Source: Mesostigma viride
Lineage: Eukaryota > Streptophyta > Mesostigmatophyceae > Mesostigmatales > Mesostigmataceae
NCBI GenBank assembly: GCA_009746045.1
Contig: RPFO01000131.1
Location: 1,220,966-1,284,965, forward strand
Direction: 5' to 3'
DNA: 64,000 nt
Shown: positions 45,573 through 55,420 of the stretch, in pieces
Layout: each line of letters opens with the position of its first letter
Numbering within the stretch: the first letter of the stretch is position 1
Made by a program: the position numbers and the translations under genes
The notes under the pieces: model-generated
Seen by the model: the letters and a program-made list of their open reading frames with translations, nothing else
The model's database searches: none
What the model was told of the DNA's origin: nothing

Positions 45573-47042
45573 TGTCACGGACGCGAGCTATGTCATCCGG
45601 GCGCCCACTATGCACAAGACCGGTGACGTGCGCAAGGAATGTGTTTTCTACGCATTTTCGACAAAGGCTAGTGACCGGGGGGGGACACTAGCGCTTGCAG
45701 CATAAGAGCGGACGAAAGTGTACGTGCACGCGCGCCGGGCCAGGCACAGCTGGGCGCGCAGCACTGACTTGAGCGGACGGCAGCACAAGTGTGCAGCGTC
45801 GAGAGGATCATACGCGTGTTAGTGGACAGCTGCATGGAGCTGAAGCTGGACTGCTGGACTTCAACAGCGCCGAGGCTATTGACAGGCCAGGTGTCTTTGT
45901 GGTGTAGAATAGCGGGTCAACGTTATGAGGACTGGACAGAAAATGGAAAAGGACAATTTGCGGTGCGGAGCCAGATCGCTGGAATGAATGCGAAATCGCT
46001 GGCAGCCCTACAAAGGGATTTCTTCTAGAAAGGAACGATTAGACGCAATGTTTGCTGGGCCACTCACACGCAAGGTGTGAGCGTGCAGATTGTCTGAAGG
46101 ATATTATGCTTCGACCTTGCTGGACGTGACTCAATGTCGGACATTCCCAGGGACAGAAATGCCGGAGCCTCTAGGAGATGAGATCGGCAACAGGGTAGCA
46201 ATTTAGATTTGTCGGGATGCCTTCCTGCTTTTGTTGGCATGTGTGGTAGAAAGCCAGGACGGCAACTGGAATGCGGTTTCTATTCGCATGGTTCAGGCAG
46301 CAAGATAGTTTTGGCATTCCTGGCTGGACTGACAAGTGTGGCGTGTGTCATGCGTGTGGCATGACGAATGGTTTGGTTCATAGTCGAAGAGGACTCTCAC
46401 GCAGCGTGTAGTCTCTTCGAGTCTCTCGTTAGTGGCCTTCGTGTTTCTCCCTTTCCTTGGGAGCAAGGCCGGTAGCATGTCATGGAGCGCTGCCTAACTG
46501 CGGGCTCGTGAGCATGGAGTGCATCGATATTGAGACTATCAACGTGTTGTAATTGTATTAACTTTCTCAATAAACTCCGCATGTGCGGCTTCATCATCAG
46601 ACTGTGCAAAGTGTGTGTTTTGAAAGCATTATTCTATAGCAGGGGAGGCAATATAAAGGTGGTTATCAGGCACGAGGGACAGTTCCTTGTCCTCGGCTGA
46701 GAGCCCTCCTTTCTTTACTCGAAGAGACTACCCGGTAGTCTGCTTCCTTCTGTTCGAAGCCAAGACGTTGGCTTTAGTGTTTAGCAACCATCAGCAGTAC
46801 AGGGAACGGCCTGGCTGACAGTTTGTAAAGGAAGTGTCTTGAGACAGATTTTAAGAAAATAGAACTAGCCAGAATTTGCTGGCTCTTGTCTTTTTCTGGC
46901 AGGCTAGTCGAGTCGTTATCCTTGACACCTGTTATAAAGCCTTTGGTTGTTGCTTCTTCTCAGCGAAACCTAGGCTTGTTGGTTCTTGTTTTGCCCATCG
47001 GTCAGCTGGTGCATGCCACTGACGCGAGCGCAGACTCGAGCC
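45573..47042 (+). promoter_or_regulatory. 5' LTR and leader of the gypsy element
   Basis: About 1.4 kb between the element start and gag. A TATA-like ATATAAAGG lies at 46651-46659 and a CAATAAAC polyadenylation-like word near 46569. The LTR end cannot be set without the 3' LTR. A possible primer-binding site is the TGGTGCATGCCACTG at about 47007, whose first seven bases fit a tRNA 3' end, but this is weak. Confidence 0.55.
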
Positions 47043-47559
47043 ATGGCAGATGCAAATAGAGCAGATGCCGACACGTCCGCTCCGGGGTCGAATGGCGGGA
47101 TTCCTCCCGCCGTACCCGCAGTGGGTGAGAGTCGCGACCAAGAAGCGCCGCTGAGTATGGTGGCGCTGTTCGCGCAGATGCAAGCGCAGATGCAAGCGCA
47201 GATGCAGCAACAGTCGCAACAGTTGCAGCAGCAATTGGCGATGCAGATGCGGGAAGTGACCGACAGATTGGTGGCCGTAGAGGGTCGTCATCTGCAGTCC
47301 ACACCATGGGACGGGCAGGCATCGATTAATTAATTAATTAATTAAACTCGTGCTCCCGTTGGGGAGTCACGGAGCACCGAAGTGCTTTTAATCCCTGTGT
47401 GTGCACTACAGGAGAAAGGGCAGAGACCCCCAGTCTCCTTCATGCCAAAGGCATGCCACAGCTGCAATCGGGCGCGGCTAGCTAAGAGGGGATTCATAAG
47501 TGTTTGCTCAATTTCATAAATTTTACTCAATTTTTCCACATGTGATTAAATCCTTATAT

Positions 47560-48387
47560 TTGTCAATAAAGCAGGGGTCATCCAGCCTTCAGACCATGAA
47601 AATAGACCACCCACAAAAATTGGGCTCATTCTGAGCTCAAATGGTGACATGTGACATGCAGCATACATGTGCAGTTTTTCGTCATTTTCCCCCTTTTCTT
47701 ACATGAAACAAATATGAATAGTGAACAAATGAACTCATATCAGGCTGGATTCTTGCAGGCAGCATTTATACCATGAAAATAGACCACCCACAAAAATTGG
47801 GCTCATTCTGAGCTCAAATGGTGACATGTGACAGCATACATGTGCAGTTTTTCGTCATTTTCCCCCTTTTCTTACATGAAACAAATATGAACAGTGGACA
47901 AATGAACTCGTATCAGGCTGGGTTCTTGCAGGCAGCATCTAGACCATGAAAATAGACCACCCACAAAAATTGGGCTCATTCTGAGCTCAAATGGTGACAT
48001 GTGACAGCATACATGTGCAGTTTTTCGTCATTTTCCCCCTTTTCTTACATGAAACAAATATGAACAGTGAACAAATGAACTCATATCAGGCTGGGTTCTT
48101 GCAGGCAGCATCTAGACCATGAAAATAGACCACCCACAAAAATTGGGCTCATTCTGAGCTCAAATGGTGACATGTGACAGCATACATGTGCAGTTTTTCG
48201 TCATTTTCCCCCTTTTCTTACATGAAACAAATATGAACAGTGAACAAATGAACTCATTTCAGGCTGGATTCTTGCAGGCAGCATCTAGACCATAAAAATA
48301 GACCACCCACAAAAATTGGGCTCATTCTGAGCTCAAATGGTGACACGTGACAGCATACATGTGCAGTTTTTCGTCATTTTCTCGGTT
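47560..48387 (-). repeat. 173-bp satellite, left arm
   Basis: About 4.8 units of the same satellite as 53413-55420 but in inverse orientation (GACCATGAAAATAGACCACC, TTGGGCTCATTCTGAGCTCA, ACATGTGCAGTTTTTCGTCA). It is cut by the LINE at 48400 and resumes, diverged, at 51117-51340. Confidence 0.92.
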
Positions 48388-48399
48388 ATCTTACATGAA

Positions 48400-51116
48400 T
48401 TATTAATTAATTAATAGACACGTGACTGCGTCACGTGAGCATAAGTCCTCAGTGGGAGGGGAACATGGGATGGAATGGATGGTATAAGCTATCTAGGTCC
48501 TAGTTACAGGGGTGTGGGCACCGCGGCCCGAATCGCTATGAATGCCATACTTGGTCACACGCGGAGCCCCCACAGGCTTGGGGGTGGTCTCCTTCATCAC
48601 TACTTGCCATCTATCCTTGCGCACCATCTGCCTCCATATTACAGACAAACCAGGAGGCTGCCCGGGGGTGAGCCCGTCACGTCTAGTGTAGCACATGTCC
48701 ATGCCGAGTCTATCACGAAAAGTCCACGGGTGGCGGCCCTGCCGCGCGCGGCCGGGGGCACGCCAGGTGAGGACATATCGCCCAGGCTGGGCGGGCTTGG
48801 TGCCAGCTAGTCTATCTGATGTATCTACCTGATCTGTGCGGGCCAGGTGCCCGGCTAGGCCCAGGCGCCTGTGCCTAATAATGTGGGAAACATAGGGCAA
48901 ATCAGCGTACAAATCCTCATTACTAACGTGCAAACCAAAGGGGATGTTAAGGGCCTTGCGCAGCATCTTGGTGACGGCGCCGTCGAGTCGTTGCTCCAGC
49001 TCCTGCATCAGTGTCCACGTCTCGGCGCCGTAGGTCAGGATCGTCAGAATGACGACCTTGAAGAGGTCACGCTTGACGATCCGGGGTAGGGCGGGGTTGC
49101 TCCACCAGCGGCGGTGGTCATGGAGGTGCGCCCACGCCATGCCGATCCGTGTCGTCATGTCGTCCTCGCAGTCAGGAAGCCAACTGCCGAGCAGCTTGAA
49201 GCGGCCTGAAGTAGGGTAGTTGACCTCGGCATCGTCTAAGAGGCGGAGTGTGGGTGGGGGCCCTGCCATGCCGAGGGCCAGGGCCTCCGTTTTGGGGCTG
49301 ATTTCTAGACCAACCGCCCGAGCCTCGAGCGCCAGGCAGTCCAGCCAAAGTTGGGCAGACTCCGGCTTCTCGATGAGCGTGATGTCGTCGGCATAAATGA
49401 GGTCAGCTAGTAAATTCTGCTTGTTAGTCGGCCCCCCTTCCCCAAGCTCGTTCGTGATCGCTAGGCCAGGGGCACGGCCTGCAATGCTAGCAAAGCGAGC
49501 ACGTGCCTGGCGCATAACATAATCCACTACAATAATAAACAGGTACGGCGACAGGACGCAACCCTGCCAGACGCCGGTCTGCAGTGGGCAGGGCGGGGTT
49601 ATGCCGTGCTGAGTGCGCACCGAAGTGGTGGACCCCTCATACAGCGTGCGGATGACGGTAATCAGGGGAGTGGGGACGCGAGCGCGAGCAAGTACAGCCC
49701 ATAGAGCGTCCCAGAGGACAGAATCAAAAGCCTTGATGAAGTCGACGAAGATCAGGATGGCGGGAAACTCACCAGGTTGCAGGAGAGCGATTTCCTCGAA
49801 GAGGCGACGCGCGACGAAGATGGCCATGACGGTGTTGCGCCCAGGACGGAAGCCCATTTGACTTTCCCCAAGGTGACAGTCGAGAGCAGAACGAAGGCGG
49901 TTGAGGATCATGCGCATGAACAACTTAAGTGCGGCGCTCTGGATGCAGACTCCTCTGTAGTTGGCGGGGTCGTCAGGGGAACCTTTGTTTTTGTACAGCA
50001 TAATACGGTAGCTGTGCTGCCACTCAGGAATCGGCGGCGCGTCGGCAAGCAGGATCCGGTTGCAGACGTCAAGCAGGAACCCCGTGAGCGCCGTCAGCTT
50101 AATCACCGGGGCTGGGAGCTGGTCAGGTCCAACGGCAGCATAGAAGCGGAGTTGCTTGGCGGCGGTGCTCAGCTCGAGCTCGGTGAACGGCGGGAGCTCG
50201 TTGGGGTGGGCCAGGGGTTCCGTCAGGGCTGGGTACGTGTAGTCCTGCTCAGCGGCGGGCGGCGTGGGCGGCGCAGGGACGTCCGCCGGTGCTACTGCCA
50301 GGCGTGCGGCCGCCAGAGGGCCAAGCGGCGGAGGCGGCGGGGGGGCGCCGAGCAGCCGGGACTGGGAGGAATACCACTGGTTGAGCTGCTGCTGCGGTGA
50401 GCCAGAGAGCGTCCGCGGCGCCGGCTGCGCGCCGCCGGCGGGCCGTTGGGCGTGACGCAGGCGGGTCCAGGCGTACTTGCCGTGCTGGTCCTTGAGGTGG
50501 GCGAAGTACTCGCGGACATGAAGGTCCTCCTGCTCCTTGGTCGCCTGCCGGATGGCCGAGTGGTAATCGGCTTTGAGGCGGGCGTAGCGGGCGGGGTCGC
50601 GGTTGTCGCGCAGGGCTTGCCGGGCCTGGATGACGGCGGGGAGCCGGTGCAGGCTGGTGAAGCGGGGCCGGCGGCGGGGGGGCAGTAGGGCCCCGGCCGC
50701 GGGCAGCTTGTCAGCGAGGTGCCGAAGGGCCGATGCCGGGCCGGCAGCGAACAGCTGGGCGTGGCTGGCCGGGATGTCCAGCGCGTCGACGAACGCCTCT
50801 GCGGCGCGCTTGTGGGCGCGTTTTTCAGGGAAGTCCTCCAGAGCGTCGTCAGATTTCTCGAGCAACTGAAGTGTGCGCAAATCAGGTGGTGCCACGTGCT
50901 TACGAAAGGGCGAGGGGAATCGCAGGCGGATGCGGGCGGTGACGATGCGATGATCGGAGCGCACCAGGGGGATCACATGCGAGCGAGCAGCTAGTACAGA
51001 TCCTTGATGACGCTTGCGCATTACAACATAGTCAATGCAGCGTTCAGTGCCAGTTGGCGAGGTGTGTGTGACCAAAGCATCTGGACTATGTGGAAAGCGG
51101 GTGTTCTTACATGAAC
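48400..51116 (-). mobile_element. LINE with nearly complete reverse-transcriptase ORF
   Basis: Flanked by the 12-bp TSD ATCTTACATGAA at 48388-48399 and 51117-51128. Minus strand, type II stem-loop at 48419-48437 and (TTAA)n tail. 5' truncated within the endonuclease domain. At the 5' junction a second partial copy of the target (TTCTTACATGAA, about 51103-51115) is present. Very similar to 26042-35225 and the youngest layer of a four-deep nest. Confidence 0.92.
48493..51116 (-). CDS. LINE ORF2: endonuclease C-terminus plus reverse transcriptase
   Basis: An 874-codon open frame within the LINE; the frame extends by chance to 51327 in flanking satellite. N-terminal part: CIDYVVMRKR and VRSDHRIVTARIRL, fitting the last blocks of an APE-type endonuclease (the SDH motif). 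Reverse transcriptase: NYRGVCIQSAALKLFMRMIL, SQMGFRPGRNTVMAIFVARR, VDFIKAFDSVLWDALW, GVWQGCVLSPYLFIIVVDYV, then IYADDITL with catalytic YADD at 49384-49395. C-terminal block: LTYGAETWTLMQELEQRLDG, RRLGLAGHLARTDQVD, LTWRAPGRARQGRHPW. The fingers/palm motifs look closest to the RTE clade. It would carry out target-primed reverse transcription at the insertion site. 5' truncation removes most of the endonuclease, so it is not autonomous. Confidence 0.88.
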
Positions 51117-51373
51117 ATCTTACATGAAACAAATATGAATATTGAACAAATGAACTCAGATCAGGCTGGAAACTTGTAAGCAGCATGTAGACCATCAAAA
51201 TAGACTGTTTACAGCTCAAAAGGTGACAAATGAAAGGAAAACAATGCAGTTTGATGCCATTGCCACTGTTCTCTTGAATAAAACATTTTTGTGCGACCAA
51301 ATGAAATTCATGGGCATTCATTGACAATCCTCGAGGTTCGTGCAGTCTGAATTTCGTACAACGGTAGTATGAA

Positions 51374-52462
51374 GTTCAGACTGGACGGGCAGTCTCGGGT
51401 CTTCGATGAATGAATTCCAGTGAATGCAAGATGAATTGCCGAGACCGACCTGTTAGCAAGGAAATTCGTCCTTTTCGTATGTTCAGACTGGACGGGCAGT
51501 CTCGGGGCTTCGATGAGTGAATTCCAGTGAATGCAAGATGAATTGCCGAGACCGACCTGTTAGCAAGGAAATTCAAGTCCTTTTCGTATGTTCAGACTGG
51601 ACGGGCAGTCTCGGGGCTTCGATGAGTGAATTCCAGTGAATGCAAGATGAATTGCCGAGACCGACCTGTTAGCAAGGAAATTCAAGTCCTTTTCGTATGT
51701 TCAGACTGGACGGGCAGTCTCGGGGCTTCGATGAGTGAATTCCAGTGAATGCAAGATGAATTGCCGAGACCGACCTGTTAGCAAGGAAATTCAAGTCCTT
51801 TTCGTATGTTCAGACTGGACGGGCAGTCTCGGGGCTTCGATGAGTGAATTCCAGTGAATGCAAGATGAATTGCCGAGACCGACCTGTTAGCAAGGAAATT
51901 CAAGTCCTTTTCGTATGTTCAGACTGGACGGGCAGTCTCGGGGCTTCGATGAGTGAATTCCAGTGAATGCAAGATGAATTGCCGAGACCGACCTGTTAGC
52001 AAGGAAATTCAAGTCCTTTTCGTATGTTCAGACTGGACGGGCAGTCTCGGGGCTTCGATGAGTGAATTCCAGTGAATGCAAGATGAATTGCCGAGACCGA
52101 CCTGTTAGCAAGGAAATTCAAGTCCTTTTCGTATGTTCAGACTGGACGGGCAGTCTCGGGGCTTCGATGAGTGAATTCCAGTGAATGCAAGATGAATTGC
52201 CGAGACCGACCTGTTAGCAAGGAAATTCAAGTCCTTTTCGTATGTTCAGACTGGACGGGCAGTCTCGGGGCTTCGATGAGTGAATTCCAGTGAATGCAAG
52301 ATGAATTGCCGAGACCGACCTGTTAGCAAGGAAATTCAAGTCCTTTTCGTATGTTCAGACTGGACGGGCAGTCTCGGGGCTTCGATGAATGAATTCCAGT
52401 GAATGCAAGATGAATTGCCGAGACCGACCTGTTAGCAAGGAAATTTTAGTCCTTTTCGTATG
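51374..52462. repeat. 109-bp tandem array, ten units
   Basis: Units begin (GTTCAGACTGGACGGGCAGT) at 51374, 51481, 51590 and then every 109 bp to 52353. Inner units are almost identical. The first and last share a variant (GATGAATGAATT versus GATGAGTGAATT). Each unit holds the inverted pair GTCTCGG/CCGAGAC, able to form a hairpin. Confidence 0.95.
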
Positions 52463-52517
52463 TGCGCGAAACATGAGGGGTGGGAAAACGGAATAAGCAC
52501 AGAAAACGGAATCAGCG

Positions 52518-52808
52518 ATGGCGGAGAAGACGGCGATGGCACTTTTCAAATCGCATGTCATGGACGTGCACGAGCCGGAATGGTTGGTGGGGACCCCGGT
52601 ATGCAAGATATTTTCAGGCCCAAACTCAGGGGAGAAGCGGTATCATGCCCATGTGACGGCGTTTAATAAGGAGCACAACATGGTCCATGTGCTCTACACA
52701 GACGGGGACGATGAAATAGTAGGGTTAGATGAGGTGCGAGCTGCGCTTTGCGCATGCCCAGGTGTAGAGTTACCCAATCTGCCACCCGACTCGACTGCGC
52801 GAGGTTAG
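52518..52808 (+). CDS. Small Tudor-like protein in the TIR element
   Basis: Intact 96-codon ORF, start MAEKTAMALFKSHVMDVHEP. The middle reads LVGTPVCKIF, KRYHAHVTAFNKEHNMVHVL and YTDGDDEIVGLDEV, the beta-barrel signature of Tudor-like domains (G-x-V-x-K-x-F, Y-x-A-x-V, V-x-Y-x-DGD-x-E). Tudor-like folds bind methylated lysine or arginine on chromatin proteins. A targeting role for the transposon is possible but only inferred. It is the only clean ORF in the element apart from the nested LINE. No introns are evident. Confidence 0.5.
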   Translation: MAEKTAMALFKSHVMDVHEPEWLVGTPVCKIFSGPNSGEKRYHAHVTAFNKEHNMVHVLYTDGDDEIVGLDEVRAALCACPGVELPNLPPDSTARG

Positions 52809-53201
52809 GCGGAGATAGTAGAGTGCGTTCGGATCGAAGCAGGTCGCACACCGGGGCACGGCTAGCAAGCAAGCGAAGGCGACCCCGCGCCACAAGCGCC
52901 GCCCTCCCCACATAATTGATGACTCAGACTCAGACTAGCCTTATTGATGTGAGTTTAAATTTTTCAGTTTTAGATCCCAGCGTGCAACATACAGGGATGA
53001 AAAGCACTTTAACATGTATTATTGTGCTCTGCGACTCCCCAATAGGAGCGCGTGTTTTATCAATGAATTATTTAATTAATAATTTTTTCAGTTGGAAATG
53101 ACGTCAAAACTGGGCTGAGTTTAAATGTTACTTATATATATATACTGTCCTGAGCCAGTAGACATCGCGCCTTACGCGGATCCGCGCTTTTTACGTTTCA
53201 G
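52809..53201 (+). mobile_element. Spacer with an old LINE tail
   Basis: 52809-52950 has no feature. 52975-53085 is a decayed plus-strand LINE end: ACAGGGATGAAAAGCACTTT, a mutated stem-loop (GACTCCCCAATAGGAG, about 53031-53046) and TTTAATTAATAATT. It matches the end at 39850-39918. Confidence 0.55.
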
Positions 53202-53405
53202 TTCAGACAACTGGTCTCAGACATGCACGGGGCTCGGCGTGCCATGCTTCCACGTTTGTTGTCTCTTTTCAGACAACTGGTCTCAGACATGCACGGGGCT
53301 CGGCGTGCCATGCTGCCACGTTTGTTGTCTCTTTTCAGACAACTGGTCTCAGACATGCACGGGGCTCAGCGTGCCAATGCTTCAGTCCACGTTTGTTGTC
53401 TCTTT
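53202..53405. repeat. 66-bp tandem array, three units
   Basis: Units start at 53202, 53268 and 53334 with TTCAGACAACTGGTCTCAGA and contain CATGCACGGGGCTCGGCGTG and CCACGTTTGTTGTCTC. The third unit is slightly diverged. Confidence 0.92.
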
Positions 53406-53412
53406 TCATATA

Positions 53413-55420
53413 CTGTCACATGTCACCATTTGAGCTCAGATCGAATGAGCCCAATTTTTGTAGGTGGTCTAGTATTATGGTTTAAATGTTGCTTGCAAGA
53501 ATCCAGCTTGATATGAGTTCATTTGGTCATGATTCCTATTTGTTTCATGTAAGAAACCGGTGCAAATGGCGTAAAACTGCATATTCATACTGTCACATGT
53601 CACCATTTGAGCTCATAATGAGCCCAATTTTTGTAGGTGGTGTAGTATTATGGTTTAAATGTAGCTTGCAAGAATCCAGCTGGATATGAGTTCATTGGTT
53701 CATGATTCCTATTTGTTTCATGTAAGAAACCGGTGCAAATGACAAAAGGTTGCATATTTATACTGTCACATGTCACCATTTGAGCTCATAATGAGCCCAA
53801 TTTTTGTAGGTGGTCTAGTATTATGGTTTAAATGTAGCTTGCAAGAATCCAGCTCGATATGAGCTCATTTGGTCATGATTCCTATTTATTTCGTGTAAGA
53901 AAACGATGAAAATGGCGTAAAACTGCATATTTATACTGTCACATGTCACCATTTGAGCTCATAATGAGCCCAATTTTTGTAGGTGGTGTAGTATTATGGT
54001 TTAAATGTTGCTTGCAAGAATCCTGGCAGCTCGATATGAGTTCATTTGGTCATGATTCCTATTTGTTTCATGTAAGAAACCGGTGCAAATGACGAAAAGC
54101 TGCATATTTACACTGTCACATGTCACCATTTGAGCTCAGAATGAGCCCAATTTTTGTGGGTGGTCTATTTTCATGGTCTAGATGCTGCTTGCAAGAATCC
54201 AGCCTGAAATGAGTTCATTTGTTCACTATTCATATTTGTTTCATGTAAGAAAAGGGGGAAAATGACGAAAAACTGCACATGTATGCTGTCACATGTCACC
54301 ATTTGAGCTCAGAATGAGCCCAATTTTCGTGGGTGGTCTATTTTCATGGTATAAATGCTGCCTGCAAGAATCCAGCCTGATATGAGTTCATTTGTTCACT
54401 ATTCATATTTGTTTCATGTCAGAAAAGGGGGAAAATGACGAAAAACTGCACATGTATGCTGTCACATGTCACCATTTGAGCTCAGAATGAGCCCAATTTT
54501 TGTGGGTGGTCTATTTTCATGGTCTAGATGCTGCCTGCAAGAATCCAGCCTGATATGAGTTCATTTGTCCACTATTCATATTTGTTTCATGTAAGAAAAG
54601 GGGGAAAATGACGAAAAACTGCACATGTATGCTGTCACATGTCACCATTTGAGCTCAGAATGAGCCCAATTTTTGTGGGTGGTCTATTTTCATGGTATAA
54701 ATGCTGCCTGCAAGAATCCAGCCTGATATGAGTTCATTTGTTCACTATTCATATTTGTTTCATGTCAGAAAAGGGGGAAAATGACGAAAAACTGCACATG
54801 TATGCTGTCACATGTCACCATTTGAGCTCAGAATGAGCCCAATTTTTGTGGGTGGTCTATTTTCATGGTCTAGATGCTGCCTGCAAGAATCCAGCCTGAT
54901 ATGAGTTCATTTGTTCACTATTCATATTTGTTTCATGTAAGAAAAGGGGGAAAATGACGAAAAACTGCACATGTATGCTGTCACATGTCACCATTTGAGC
55001 TCAGAATGAGCCCAATTTTTGTGGGTGGTCTATTTTCATGGTCTAGATGCTGCCTGCAAGAATCCAGCCTGATATGAGTTCATTTGTCCACTATTCATAT
55101 TTGTTTCATGTCAGAAAAGGGGGAAAATGACGAAAAACTGCACATGTATGCTGTCACATGTCACCATTTGAGCTCAGAATGAGCCCAATTTTTGTGGGTG
55201 GTCTATTTTCATGGTCTAGATGCTGCCTGCAAGAATCCAGCCTGAAATGAGTTCATTTGTCCACTATTCATATTTGTTTCATGTAAGTAAAGGGGGGAAA
55301 TGACGAAAAACTGCACATGTATGCTGTCACATGTCACCATTTGAGCTCAGAATGAGCCCAATTTTCGTGGGTGGTCTATTTTCATGGTCTACATGCTGCC
55401 TGCAACAGTCCAGCTTTAGG
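53413..55420 (+). repeat. 173-bp satellite, right arm, about 12 units
   Basis: CTGTCACATGTCACCATTTG begins each unit at 53413, 53590, 53763, 53936, 54113, 54286, 54459, 54632, 54805, 54978, 55151 and 55324. The four inner (left) units are diverged (GTAGTATTATGGTTTAAATG), while the eight nearer the terminus are almost identical. Confidence 0.95.

Noticed and set aside
47005-47022. Primer-binding site complementary to a specific tRNA
   Set aside because: Only about seven bases fit a tRNA 3' end and the LTR border is unknown, so no tRNA is named.
51117-51327. N-terminal extension of the large LINE frame
   Set aside because: It lies outside the LINE border set by the TSD and translates the neighbouring satellite, so it is not part of ORF2.
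51374-52462. Regular repeats that might suggest a CRISPR array
   Set aside because: The units are contiguous 109-bp tandem repeats without unique spacers, in a eukaryotic transposon.
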